Notes under the pieces: model-generated | What the model was told of the DNA's origin: nothing | The model's database searches: none | Seen by the model: only the letters and a program-made list of their open reading frames with translations | Made by a program: the position numbers and the translations under genes | In this document: positions 18,501 to 25,671 of the stretch, in pieces | Numbering within the stretch: the first letter of the stretch is position 1 | Layout: each line of letters opens with the position of its first letter | From: Spirosoma endbachense | GTDB lineage: Bacteria > Bacteroidota > Bacteroidia > Cytophagales > Spirosomataceae | Reading direction: 5' to 3' | Length of the DNA stretch: 64,000 nt | Assembly (NCBI RefSeq): GCF_010233585.1 | Contig: NZ_CP045997.1 | Span: 4,095,715 to 4,159,714, forward strand

Positions 18501-18667
18501 TTGGTCGATCCTTTTTCAACTATTGTAACGCCCGGTAATGATGCGCCATCACCGGCATTCGTCACTTTACCGGAAATCGTCTGTGCTAAGGTTGGCGCAC
18601 TTAGCACAAGAAGTACCGTTAAGAGCTTGCCCAAACGAGCAAGCCTGGGTAGTAACTTACATTTCAT
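15554..18667 (-). CDS. SusC/RagA-type TonB-linked outer membrane transporter
   Basis: A 1037-residue protein: signal peptide (1-28), carboxypeptidase-regulatory-like domain (about 29-105, SGKVTNAGDGASLPGVTIVE), TonB plug (about 115-225, with SVLKGGTAAALYGSRAANG), then a 22-strand-type barrel ending in the aromatic-terminated SYGVNLIVKF. No STN domain, so unlike the copy at 35.4 kb it is not expected to signal to an anti-sigma factor; the divergent DeoR protein is the likely regulator. It imports oligosaccharides (or peptides) with SusD using TonB energy. First gene of the minus-strand locus; the 334-bp gap to DeoR carries its promoter. Confidence 0.96.
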   Translation of the reverse strand: MKCKLLPRLARLGKLLTVLLVLSAPTLAQTISGKVTNAGDGASLPGVTIVEKGSTKGTVTDSDGNYSINLSSPQATVIFSYIGFVAQEISAAGRSTVNIGLKEDATQLGEVVVTALGIAKDKKALGYSVTEVKGAEFTQARENNVANALSGKIAGVNATGLSTGPGGSSRIIIRGNGSLTGDNQPLYVINGMPIDNTVPGGSATPNGGQGNVDRGDGIAGINPDDIESISVLKGGTAAALYGSRAANGVILITTKKGKAQRGIGVEYNSTFTMENAAVFPDWQYEYGQGDGAAKPTTQAQGIAWGRRSWGAKIDGSDFVAADGLTHPYSAQKNNIKNFYQTGKTFTNTLAFTGGNEKVNYRFSVADLDAKGILPTNTYNRKTGNLNINGAFGEKIAIEALAQYTLETGHNKTGAGDALGNPNWTPYMIGNTSDIRWLSPGYDASGNEIAWNDADIASNSYFVVNKYKQDDTKNRFIGQLGLTYKILKNLSAKGTVSRDFYNYNYTYVLPTGTRYIPNGQYNQLKTDVSETNTMLTANYNTTFGHFGLSALAGMNQRSFNYNQLNLFGSTFTIPYFYSSTNLATTSTVPLNQHTRTNSVFGSVDLDYKGVAFLTMTGRQDWFSTLSPKNNTIFYPSVGGSFVLSQAIQLPRLIDYAKVRASWAQVGGATPDPYVVNLTYSMVPSSGQPLQNVTTNTVVNGGLTNSDLKPLTSTTFEVGVDLQFLNKRLGLDLTYYNRATTNDIVQTSTSPTSGYNSVYLNVGKLNNRGIEALVTVNPIRTSNFGWNLSYNVAYNDSKVIKLADGISSMQMATSVGNWAYINSIEGRSYGTIVGTTRVRDANGNIVYDPTTGFAQKSALQELGKGVPPLTMGLTNEFRYKNFSLNILLDGKFGNKVFSVMEVYANRMGKLKRTLDGRENGLTVTGVTAKGDVYTNKVAKENLRTYYDNDKNYTDLFLHDGSFVKLRQVIFSYSIPVSTLKFVRLQSASVSFVARNLLTLYKQTDNFDPEQSFTNSSNQGFESLGLPRTRSYGVNLIVKF

Positions 18668-18722
18668 AGAGATGCCACATTAATGGTTGACTAGATAGGT
18701 TAATACTGACGAAAGCAACTGC

Positions 18723-18838
18723 TGTTTGCAAATTTTGCAATATTAATCTGCAATTTTTGCGCAATATAGGGAGCTAAAACTAGTATATGCAAACAATATT
18801 TTATTTTTTTGCATCAAATCAACCAATTCTATGCAAAT
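18723..18838. promoter_or_regulatory. Divergent susC/deoR control region with clustered TTGCA motifs
   Basis: The 334-bp gap between the divergent SusC and DeoR genes is very AT-rich. Within about 115 bp I count seven copies of TTGCA/TGCAA in either orientation, including the palindrome TTTGCAAA (18725-18732), TTTTGCAA, CTGCAA, TTGCGCAA, ATGCAAAC, TTTGCATC and ATGCAAAT. On the minus strand TTTG (rc of 18790-18793) followed 21 bases later by TATATTGC (rc of 18761-18768) loosely fits the Bacteroidota -33/-7 promoter for susC. For the regulator, TATTTTTG at 18960-18967 fits TAnnTTTG. The repeats are candidate DeoR operator sites (inference). Confidence 0.45.
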
Positions 18839-19001
18839 GATACGATTTACTTATGTTTTATAGAAGACATTTGAAATATTTACGAACTTCATAGCAAAAA
18901 CTGCGGTAAAGTGTCAGGCTTTTTGTTAAGATATAATACGGATGGGTAAGATTTAGCCCTATTTTTGCTTTTACGTCGAATAACTGATCTCCGATCACTC
19001 T

Positions 19002-19760
19002 ATGTCAATTGCTTTTTTAAAGGACGAGCGTAAAGAATTGATTATAAAGCAGGTAAGCCTTCATACTCGCATGAGTCTGACTGATCTGGCCGCTACACTC
19101 AACGTTTCAGAAGATACCGTTCGGCGCGACATTAACGATTTGTCAGATGAGGGGAAGCTGATAAAAATACGCGGGGGAGCCATGTCGAAGGCTTACCATC
19201 ACTCCTCACAATTGCAGGAAACGTATGCGCATCAAAGCAAAATTACGATTGCCGAGAAAGCCCTGACTCTGCTGCACGATGGCATGCTGATTCTGATGGG
19301 TGGTGGAACCACTATCCGGGAGTTTATCAAAATGATTCCGGCCGATTTAAAAGCAACGTTCATAACGGTGAATCCACTGACAGCGGTTGAACTGCTCGAT
19401 AAACCGAACCTGGAAATCATTATGATTGGTGGCCAAATCTCCCGCTACAGCCAGATGAGCGTTGGTGGTGAAGTCTATCAGCGATTATCCGAATTGAAGG
19501 TAGACCTGTGTATTATGGGTACGAATGCCATCGACCCGAAAGAAGGTCTCACTGACTCAGACTGGGAAACGGTGCAGGCAAAAAAAGCCATGATCCGGGC
19601 TGCTGAGAAAGTGGCCGTACTGGCTATTTCCGAGAAAATGAATAGCGTGATGCGTATGAAAGTAGCTGATCTGGGCCAGATTGATTATCTGGTCACGGAG
19701 CTCTCTGCTGATTCAGTCCAACTAGCACCCTACCGGGCCGGAAAAATCAACGTACTGTAA
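19002..19760 (+). CDS. DeoR/GlpR family transcriptional regulator
   Basis: A 252-residue protein with an N-terminal DeoR helix-turn-helix (about 8-63: MSLTDLAATLNVSEDTVRRDINDL, then IKIRGGA) and a sugar-phosphate-isomerase-like effector domain (about 75-235) with LMGGGTTIREF, TVNPLTAVEL, MIGGQISRYS and GTNAIDPKEGLTDSD. DeoR members usually repress carbohydrate catabolic operons and are released by a sugar phosphate. It is divergent from the SusC-led locus and is its most likely regulator. An amino-sugar or fucose-derived phosphate would be a sensible effector (inference). Confidence 0.92.
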   Translation: MSIAFLKDERKELIIKQVSLHTRMSLTDLAATLNVSEDTVRRDINDLSDEGKLIKIRGGAMSKAYHHSSQLQETYAHQSKITIAEKALTLLHDGMLILMGGGTTIREFIKMIPADLKATFITVNPLTAVELLDKPNLEIIMIGGQISRYSQMSVGGEVYQRLSELKVDLCIMGTNAIDPKEGLTDSDWETVQAKKAMIRAAEKVAVLAISEKMNSVMRMKVADLGQIDYLVTELSADSVQLAPYRAGKINVL

Positions 19761-19928
19761 ATCAATCACATGCGATTAATTTTCGGAAATAATTTAATCG
19801 CATGTCCGTTAAAACATGACTATATGTACAGATAGTTGTCCCATTCGCTCAGGTTTTTAGCCATTTGAGTAACGAGAAAGTTCTAGTTTCAATATCACAT
19901 TGATACTCAACTTAAGCTTCTTTACGTC

Positions 19929-20090
19929 ATGGGCAATTTACTGTACACCATCGCTGTCATTTTAATCATAATCTGGCTGCTGGGCTTTTTAGGGTTTAAT
20001 AGCTTTGGCATGGGCGGCCTGATTCACGTGTTACTGGTTATCGCCATTATTGCCGTTGTGCTCCGACTCATTCAGGGTCGAAGCGTTTGA
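19929..20090 (+). CDS. Lmo0937-family small membrane protein
   Basis: A 53-residue protein found by direct translation. It starts MGNLLYTIAVILIIIWLLGF, has a glycine-rich turn (GFNSFGMGG), and then a second hydrophobic helix (LIHVLLVIAIIAVVLRLI) ending QGRSV. Two transmembrane helices with a short loop and this pattern match the lmo0937 family of tiny membrane proteins widespread in Bacteroidota and Firmicutes; function unknown, often linked to stress. It ends 5 bp before a long perfect hairpin that must be its terminator. Confidence 0.85.
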   Translation: MGNLLYTIAVILIIIWLLGFLGFNSFGMGGLIHVLLVIAIIAVVLRLIQGRSV

Positions 20091-20095
20091 TAGAT

Positions 20096-20166
20096 CACGA
20101 ATAGAATCCTGTAAAAAAAGCCAGCTTCTGTCAGAAGCTGGCTTTTTTTACAGGATTCTATTCGTG
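20096..20166. terminator. Bidirectional terminator: perfect 35-bp inverted repeat with 1-nt loop
   Basis: Arms at 20096-20130 and 20132-20166 are exact reverse complements over all 35 bases, separated by a single T. The core is a standard bidirectional intrinsic terminator (A7-GCCAGCTTCTG / CAGAAGCTGGC-T7). The perfect pairing continues outward past the A/T tracts for 17 more bases (CACGAATAGAATCCTGT and its complement), which ordinary terminators do not need. It separates the plus-strand small membrane protein from the minus-strand gene at 20218-20442. Confidence 0.9.
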
Positions 20167-20217
20167 CTTTTTGTTTAGGGAGAGATCATTCCTGAAATGG
20201 CATGTCGTTGTCGTTTC

Positions 20218-20442
20218 TTAGTCAGCTTTCTCAATCGCCAGCCGTACCAACCTTCCAACCTCATTCCAGTATAAAGCAACATGTCCATCAGACCGCTCTG
20301 CCAGAAGCTTGTACCCATGTTCATTGGCATATTGCCGGCAAGCCGACAGCATATCTAACCCATTTGCGAAAGGAACTACCGTTCGCTTCTCTCCCATTGG
20401 TACATCCTGAGACCAACTCATTGAGATTACCTGATACTTCAT
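20218..20442 (-). CDS. Small hypothetical protein (74 aa)
   Basis: Starts MKYQVISMSWSQDVPMGEK and ends RLAIEKAD, with an ATG start and a mixed alpha/beta composition. It contains SDGHVALYWNEVGRLVRLAIE, typical of a real compact soluble domain, and no signal peptide or membrane segment. It is convergent with the Lmo0937-family gene, and the bidirectional terminator between them supports transcription on this strand. Not recognised as a known family. Confidence 0.6.
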   Translation of the reverse strand: MKYQVISMSWSQDVPMGEKRTVVPFANGLDMLSACRQYANEHGYKLLAERSDGHVALYWNEVGRLVRLAIEKAD

Positions 20443-20728
20443 AACGGTTTCTGATTAATGACTGTCTTCTCAATTAATGACTACAAGTCCAGTATTCTAC
20501 TTGTGTCATCTATTTATGTGTTGACCTTATTAAATGTGAAAGGGTTGTAGCTAACTAATTTTTTTTCGCTCAGGTACCGATCCAACGGATACACAGAACG
20601 GTTGACCCTATCCAGGTAAATTGGTGTAGTCCATAAAACAGTTGGTGTAGCATTATCGACGCCCAGTTACCTGATTTCTACACCTCACCAGTTGCAGTTT
20701 TTCGCGTGGTCTATTCCTGATCTACTTT

Positions 20729-20766
20729 TGTCCGCAAGTGAACAACGGTTGTCCAGATGCGGACAG
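20729..20766. promoter_or_regulatory. Shared 38-bp activator-site element, copy 1 (TGTCC direct repeat plus TGTCC-N6-GGACA)
   Basis: TGTCC at 20729 and 20750 (exactly 21 bp apart); the second is half of the palindrome TGTCC-AGATGC-GGACA (20750-20765). Bases between the boxes (CAAGTG.AC) also agree with the two other copies at 29769 and 50790. It lies 54 bp upstream of a -24/-12-like promoter, a position expected for the enhancer site of a sigma-54 activator. Confidence 0.65.
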
Positions 20767-20819
20767 TAGCAAGTATTGGCACAAAGCGCAACTAACTGAT
20801 AATCAGCAGTTGCCTTACA

Positions 20820-20835
20820 TTGGCACAACCTTTGG
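20820..20835 (+). promoter_or_regulatory. Putative sigma-54 (-24/-12) promoter of the small exported protein gene
   Basis: TTGGCAC-AACCT-TTGG. The -24 part is a full match to the YTGGCAC consensus with the correct 5-base spacer to TTG; the last -12 base is G instead of C. The start codon is 60 bp downstream. It has the same architecture as the promoters at 29869 and 50890. A nearby TATAAT-like string (TCTATAATG) could also serve a vegetative sigma factor. Confidence 0.55.
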
Positions 20836-20895
20836 CTTATCTATAATGAACAGATAAACAACTCAATCTCACAAACACTAAACAACAATACAACC

Positions 20896-21273
20896 ATGTT
20901 ACTACCATTGATGAACAAATTGGCCGCTTCAATTCTGATGAGCACTGCCACCCTCGTAAACCCTACTACGCCAAAAACACTCTCTTTCGATGCAAGTGCC
21001 TATGTAACGATCAACAACCAGATCCGCGTTGCAGTCGTCAAGTCTGCCGACGTCCCCGTTGTTATCCTGCTTCGTAGTTCAGACCATCGGATTGTTTTCC
21101 GTCAGAGCATCGATAAGAAAGCCGAAAAATATGCAGTGAAGCTAAATGTTGATGAGTTGGTCGATGGCAAGTATGAGCTGGAAGTAGCCTCAAAAGAAGG
21201 CAGCATCCGGAAGCAATTGAATCTGTCTTCTCAGCCCGTGCAGCAAGCCAGCCGGGTTGTGGCCATGCAATAA
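20896..21273 (+). CDS. Small exported protein of unknown function (125 aa)
   Basis: The N-terminus MNKLAASILMSTATLVNPTTP (from Met6; Met1 is five codons earlier) looks like a Sec signal peptide. The mature part (about 100 residues) is beta-rich: FDASAYVTINNQIRVAVVKS, VPVVILLRSSDHRIVFRQSI, KYAVKLNVDELVDGKYELEVASKEGS. This reads like one Ig/Fn3-like sandwich, ending in a Gln/Ser-rich tail. Such single-domain exported proteins are common in Spirosoma-like genomes; I know no function. What stands out is the upstream control: the 38-bp activator element and the -24/-12 promoter shared with the two PadR cassettes. A good terminator follows. Confidence 0.75.
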   Translation: MLLPLMNKLAASILMSTATLVNPTTPKTLSFDASAYVTINNQIRVAVVKSADVPVVILLRSSDHRIVFRQSIDKKAEKYAVKLNVDELVDGKYELEVASKEGSIRKQLNLSSQPVQQASRVVAMQ

Positions 21274-21305
21274 GACAGACATTATAGTTCCACCTACACA
21301 TTACC

Positions 21306-21333
21306 CGAAAGCCCGGCACAAGTCGGGCTTTCG
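21306..21333 (+). terminator. Rho-independent terminator
   Basis: CGAAAGCCCG and CGGGCTTTCG pair perfectly over 10 bp with an 8-base loop, 33 bp after the small exported protein gene. The T-run is short. Confidence 0.7.
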
Positions 21334-21775
21334 TATTTAGTCAATGGCTGGTTTGCCAGGTTCAGTTATGATTCTACAGTTCTATACTGAACATTTGGAG
21401 TCGCATTTGACGAGTTATCCTGCTTGTATCGGCTTCCTGCACTTACTGATGGTTGATTAAATCGGTAAAGTTGATGAGGTCGTTACTTTCTTTAACAGCG
21501 TTTAGCGGGTATTGACGTGAGGTCAGGTTCTTCAACCTGGCCTCTGCGGTTTTGAGAAACCTCGTCAATTGGTTTTAAGAAACCGATATCACATCACAGA
21601 AATCAACGCCACAGCGATGGCGATATACCGTATTTCACAAATTAATACGTTGTCAATCGGCCGTGATCTGGCAGTAATGCCAACAACTTAAACTGTGCAT
21701 CATCAATGACTTAGTGAATACCAGACATGCTAACGTTCAGCATCCCGGTTAAGTCGACTTCACCAAAACGTCTAG
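21334..21775. other. Intergenic stretch, no gene seen
   Basis: No convincing coding frame. It holds two near-identical short palindromes of the form GGTTTT(G/A)AGAAACC at 21548-21561 and 21571-21584 (23 bp apart). The rest looks unremarkable and lies downstream of both flanking genes. Confidence 0.5.
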
Positions 21776-23647
21776 TCAGTGGGTGACCTTGTTCGTTAGC
21801 TTTTGAGGTCGGGAATGATAGCGCTTTAGAATAGACATGATCTTATGGTGAATCTGGGTATTCTCATAAACGCCCCGGAAGTCGAGTGAATGAGGGCCGT
21901 AAGCAAACACAGGCACCATTATTCCCGAGTGATCATTGGTACTGAAATGACCATCCACATAACCGCGCTTCAGGTCGCCATCGAGCAAACTCAATCCACC
22001 CGTTTCATGATCTGCGGTGATGATTACGAGTGTTTCGCCATTGGAATCAGCAAAACGCATGGCCTCCCCAATGGTTCGATCGAAATCCAGCATTTCCTGA
22101 ACGACATAGCTCATTTCATTGGCATGACCACCGTAGTCGATCTGAGCGCCTTCAGCCATAATAAAGAAGCCATTCTTATTTTCTTTTAACTCCGTAAGCG
22201 TTTTTTGAAGGCTTTTGACCAGAAAATCCTGGCGACCTTGTTTTATCGGAACGACCGCCTGATCATCGAGCAGCACGAAGGGGCGTTTGAGTCCTTCCAA
22301 TTGGTTAAAGCTCGTACCAATCTGGTATCCTCGCTGACGAAGTGTATCCAATACTTTTTCTTCCTGAAAATACCGATAACCACCACCAATCAGAATTTGC
22401 ACGGGCTCTCTCAAAAAATCGCCCGCAATTTCCCGTTCAAAGGCACGGTCTGGCTGGTGTGCATAAAAAACTGCCGGAGTTGCATCGGTAATCGGTCCCG
22501 CAGAAACAAGGCCACTGACCATGTCCCATTTTTTTATGAGAGTCGGAATGGCAGGCCACTGCCTGCCCGTCGAATCGACACCAATGGCCCGGTTGTTGGT
22601 TTTCTGACCGGTAGCCATGGCCGTTCCTCCGGCGGCCGAATCGGTAATATACGTGTCGGCGGCACTCGTTTTAGAGAACCCGATATTGAGCAGTTTTGCC
22701 AGATTAAGATCTCCCCGGTTAGCCGTGAGTCCGGCATAGATCTGGGCAAGACCCATCCCATCACCAATCAGCAGAATAACATTTTTGACACGACTACGGC
22801 TATCATTGTTGCGGTAAATGGGCTGATAAACCGGGTAGGGTGCAGGATTCTGATATTCGGCGGTTGGGCGTAAACTCAGGAAATGACCAAGCGGAGCGAT
22901 CTGATCGGTATTGATAAAGTCAACTTCCAGATTCATCAGCGTTTTCCAGGTGTTGATGTTATCGGGCGTAGCCCAGAATCGAATCTTCTTCCCCTGACGA
23001 TGAACCTGCTGAATTACTTGCTGAATCCTGACCCGTTCTTTTTTGACAATAAGTCCCTTTCCATTCCAACGGCTGTACTGGGTAAAGCTCTGGCTAATTA
23101 ACCCAATGTGGCCTGCCTGTTCAGGCGTATAATCGACCTCAGGTCGACCATCGAAAAGAATCCAGTCAGGGTATTGCTTAAATTGATCAGGTGCAGGCAC
23201 ATTGCCACTCACGACAACCCGCACCGGACCACCCGTACCAAAAACGTCTGGATAAGCACTCAGCGCCTGTACCAATAGTGGTAAAGACAGCCGAGCCGGT
23301 GTTTTCAGGTCGATCAGCCATTGAAGGCCATAGGTAGCTCCCGGATAAATTTGTCCTTTACCCGACCGGACTTTTTCCACAATTGGCTTGATGTACAAAG
23401 CCTCCAGCGTCCGACTGGCGGTTATATCGGCCGAATCATGGGCCACGTAGAGTTGCCCGTCCCGCCGGTAAACATCCGCTTCAATTGACCCAAATTTCTG
23501 GTCATAAGCCTGCCAGAACGGAATCGTCTGTTCATAGTCGTTATGCGAGTGGGCCTGGGCAGGTGTATAGCGACTAGCTGACTGGGCTCTGCCGTTGGAA
23601 ACGACGAGAGCCCAGAACAGCATCGACAAAAGCAGCGGACTTTTCAT
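21776..23647 (-). CDS. Fusion of a GDPD/PI-PLC-like domain with an alkaline phosphatase
   Basis: A 623-residue exported protein (signal peptide 1-22, ending RAQ). Residues about 28-255 resemble the glycerophosphodiester phosphodiesterase / PI-PLC barrel: AHSHNDYEQ, GSIEADVYRRDGQLYVAHD (Glu57, Asp59, His70), LIDLKT, ending in FINTDQ. Residues about 285-610 are a PhoA-type alkaline phosphatase: VKNVILLIGDGMG (Asp296), TDSAAGGTAMATG with the nucleophile Ser337, EGAQIDYGGHAN, ITADHETGG and the histidine of DHSGIMVPVFAYGP. The fusion could release glycerol phosphate from phosphodiesters and then strip the phosphate in the periplasm. The single catalytic histidine pattern of the first domain is not fully typical, so its activity is less sure than the phosphatase. 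Confidence 0.9.
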   Translation of the reverse strand: MKSPLLLSMLFWALVVSNGRAQSASRYTPAQAHSHNDYEQTIPFWQAYDQKFGSIEADVYRRDGQLYVAHDSADITASRTLEALYIKPIVEKVRSGKGQIYPGATYGLQWLIDLKTPARLSLPLLVQALSAYPDVFGTGGPVRVVVSGNVPAPDQFKQYPDWILFDGRPEVDYTPEQAGHIGLISQSFTQYSRWNGKGLIVKKERVRIQQVIQQVHRQGKKIRFWATPDNINTWKTLMNLEVDFINTDQIAPLGHFLSLRPTAEYQNPAPYPVYQPIYRNNDSRSRVKNVILLIGDGMGLAQIYAGLTANRGDLNLAKLLNIGFSKTSAADTYITDSAAGGTAMATGQKTNNRAIGVDSTGRQWPAIPTLIKKWDMVSGLVSAGPITDATPAVFYAHQPDRAFEREIAGDFLREPVQILIGGGYRYFQEEKVLDTLRQRGYQIGTSFNQLEGLKRPFVLLDDQAVVPIKQGRQDFLVKSLQKTLTELKENKNGFFIMAEGAQIDYGGHANEMSYVVQEMLDFDRTIGEAMRFADSNGETLVIITADHETGGLSLLDGDLKRGYVDGHFSTNDHSGIMVPVFAYGPHSLDFRGVYENTQIHHKIMSILKRYHSRPQKLTNKVTH

Positions 23648-23775
23648 TGAGTGATTAGCAAGCCGTCCTACTGATAAAGCAGTAACGGTCAGAGCGCTTT
23701 CGGTTTACTGAAGCACGGATAAATTTTTCCGGCCTGATTTGCGGCAAACAGGCCGGTATGTGTTTTTATAGTAAA

Positions 23776-24036
23776 CTAAGCCATTACACTTGCATCGGCC
23801 TCGCTCAGTTTCGCCTGTACTGCCCGAGCAAACGATACTTTGTCCGATTTTCGGTATTGTTCCGGAGACAAAGCTCCTGAATCGGGCGTAAAATCATCGG
23901 CAATGTGTAGGCAGGCTGCCCAAACTTCCGGATTTGTAACAATTTTGTACTGGCGAATGGGTGTATCGGCCCCAAACCAAAGCCCGATAATATTACTGAT
24001 AGTTACTTTCATTCGATGAGCCATCGGTACTTGCAT
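23776..24036 (-). CDS. Small hypothetical protein (86 aa)
   Basis: Met9 (MKVTISNIIGLWFGADTP) is a plausible alternative start. The protein is soluble, with an amphipathic C-terminal half (SPEQYRKSDKVSFARAVQAKLSEADASVMA). No known domain recognised. Good composition and its place between other minus-strand genes support it as real. It lies in the same direction as the phosphatase fusion but is separated from it by about 130 bp. Confidence 0.55.
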   Translation of the reverse strand: MQVPMAHRMKVTISNIIGLWFGADTPIRQYKIVTNPEVWAACLHIADDFTPDSGALSPEQYRKSDKVSFARAVQAKLSEADASVMA

Positions 24037-24099
24037 TTATTGAAAAAGATGAAGACGTGATTTGCATTTATTCTCACTTTACCGGCCTTACTTGTACGC

Positions 24100-24375
24100 C
24101 TAGCCGTCGCTGGGCTGCATAAGTCCCGCGAATGGAGAAATTGCGGTCAAATATTCACGGGCAATCTTACGGATCGAATCCAACGCTATTCCATCAATGA
24201 ATTGGCCAGCATGGTCATAGAGCGTAGCCTTGTCGGTCAGACCGTCATAGATGCCCTGTGGCATCAGTTCATGGTCTTCATAACCCCAGAATAAAAAATC
24301 CAGTGCGTCAACTAAGCTCTCAAACCCAAGGCTACGGACGGTTTGCAGTTGATTAAAAACAGCGATAAAGCGCAT
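24100..24375 (-). CDS. Small hypothetical protein (91 aa)
   Basis: Starts MRFIAVFNQLQTVRSLGFESLVDALDF and contains FWGYEDHELMPQGIYDGLTDKATLYDHAG, which reads like a compact soluble alpha/beta protein. No signal peptide or membrane segment. It lies about 60 bp upstream of the 86-residue gene on the same strand, so the two may form a small operon. Not recognised as a known family. Confidence 0.6.
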   Translation of the reverse strand: MRFIAVFNQLQTVRSLGFESLVDALDFLFWGYEDHELMPQGIYDGLTDKATLYDHAGQFIDGIALDSIRKIAREYLTAISPFAGLMQPSDG

Positions 24376-24621
24376 AGTAAATCATCATGTCGTTTACGCA
24401 GCAAAGGTAGCTGGCTCCCAATAAGGCTACGTTAAGCCTATATTATAAAATGGAAAATTCGCCTGAACCACCCGATTTAGATACCGACAGATCAACTTGT
24501 AGCCTCACTTCATTCGGAAGTAAATATGTAGAAAAGCGTCATTTTCATAACAATTTCATAACCAGTTTTGGGGTGACAGCCAGGAATTTGACTAGTCAAA
24601 TCAGGGTAATTACTGCTGGCT

Positions 24622-24768
24622 ATGATTTCCCATTGGATTAACGAGCTGATGAACCTGTTGGCGGGCAACAGCCGCTACGTTCATTACACCCGACTCAGGA
24701 AGCTTGTCTTTATCGGCATTCTATTCCTCTTTTTGGTCATCTCCATCCTGTTGTTCTTTTTCGTGTAG
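24622..24768 (+). CDS. Small membrane protein (48 aa) sharing a motif with 61488-61616
   Basis: Found by direct translation. It starts MISHWINELMNLLAGNSRYV, followed by HYTRLRK and one strongly hydrophobic helix (LVFIGILFLFLVISILLFFFV) to the stop: an N-terminal conserved motif plus a single C-terminal transmembrane anchor. The motif HW(I/L)NEL(M/I)NLL(A/G)GNSRYVHY recurs 37 kb away in another small frame, which argues that both are or were genes. Function unknown. Confidence 0.55.
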   Translation: MISHWINELMNLLAGNSRYVHYTRLRKLVFIGILFLFLVISILLFFFV

Positions 24769-24915
24769 TCTCCCTCAGCAGATAGAGAATATATAGTTGA
24801 AACACTGTTTGCAGTAAGCTGTAGGCATTGCTCTCATTTGGCGATAGCTAGTCTCTGGCTAACCTTTTCTGTCGTGTAGTTATTTACCGTTTACTCAATT
24901 AGCACTATCCGGCAT

Positions 24916-25158
24916 TTGCTTTTGGAGCCAGTACCAATTGGGCAAGATCTTAATAATCCAGTGTCAGTCTGGACGCAAAATTGTTATGTACGATGGGATA
25001 CACACAGCTATACATACCAAAATGTTGGTAACTTCGTATTACCCACATGGATAAGCTTAACCGTTGCGGAAAAAGGAATCCATTATTTCCGGGCTTATAT
25101 CATCCTAAAAGATGGTACTACCCTCTACAGCCGAGTGGGTACGTTTTTGCCCCAGTGA
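24916..25158 (+). CDS. Possible fragment of an exported beta-sandwich protein (80 aa)
   Basis: The frame can only start at TTG. Its C-terminal half, SLTVAEKGIHYFRAYIILKDGTTLYSRVGTF, has the look of the last strands of an Ig/Fn3-like extracellular domain. There is no signal peptide, so if real it is likely a remnant or needs an upstream start that I cannot see. Low confidence. Confidence 0.3.
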   Translation: MLLEPVPIGQDLNNPVSVWTQNCYVRWDTHSYTYQNVGNFVLPTWISLTVAEKGIHYFRAYIILKDGTTLYSRVGTFLPQ

Positions 25159-25223
25159 ATTTCAACAAGTAGATCAACCGAGAATTACATTATATTTACT
25201 ACCTGTTATTTCTGCTTTCTGCT

Positions 25224-25409
25224 ATGACAATCATTATTATCTGTGTCGGAATCGTAGATGCTTTAGTCGGCGCTTTTCTCTTCAAAAGCATGCTCAGTTC
25301 CGATAAATTAGATCATCCAGCCCGGTTTGGCAATTTATTAACCTCCTGTTTAATGCTGAGCAGTGGCATACTTCTGCTTTCACTGATGTTTTGGGGCACT
25401 AGTTTTTAG
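25224..25409 (+). CDS. Small two-helix membrane protein (61 aa)
   Basis: The ATG start gives MTIIIICVGIVDALVGAFLF, a charged middle (SSDKLDHPARFG) and a second hydrophobic helix (LLTSCLMLSSGILLLSLMFWG). The hydrophobic-charged-hydrophobic hairpin pattern is typical of genuine small membrane proteins. No family recognised. Confidence 0.5.
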   Translation: MTIIIICVGIVDALVGAFLFKSMLSSDKLDHPARFGNLLTSCLMLSSGILLLSLMFWGTSF

Positions 25410-25671
25410 GGAGTCACCCGCATTTCTTTGGGTTGATCAGACCAACCGCTTTGACTTACGAATCATCGTTCCAATTCATCGCGGATTGTACCTATCCTAC
25501 TATAAGCAGTACAAGTATTGCCAGTTAAAATCAGGAATACGGGTATTGGCTACTTTTCTGTTATCTACGTGCGGTAGCTATTGCAAATGTAAAGTCTACC
25601 TTTCACTTTCGACTGATATTGACCGGATCGAATTAGTCCATATAACAACCACGCTAAGTAGAGGACAGGTT

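Noticed and set aside
20771..20790. A second TTGGCAC box (20775) as a further sigma-54 promoter
   Set aside because: The spacer is followed by GCGCAA-type sequence without a TTG at the right distance, so it lacks the -12 part.
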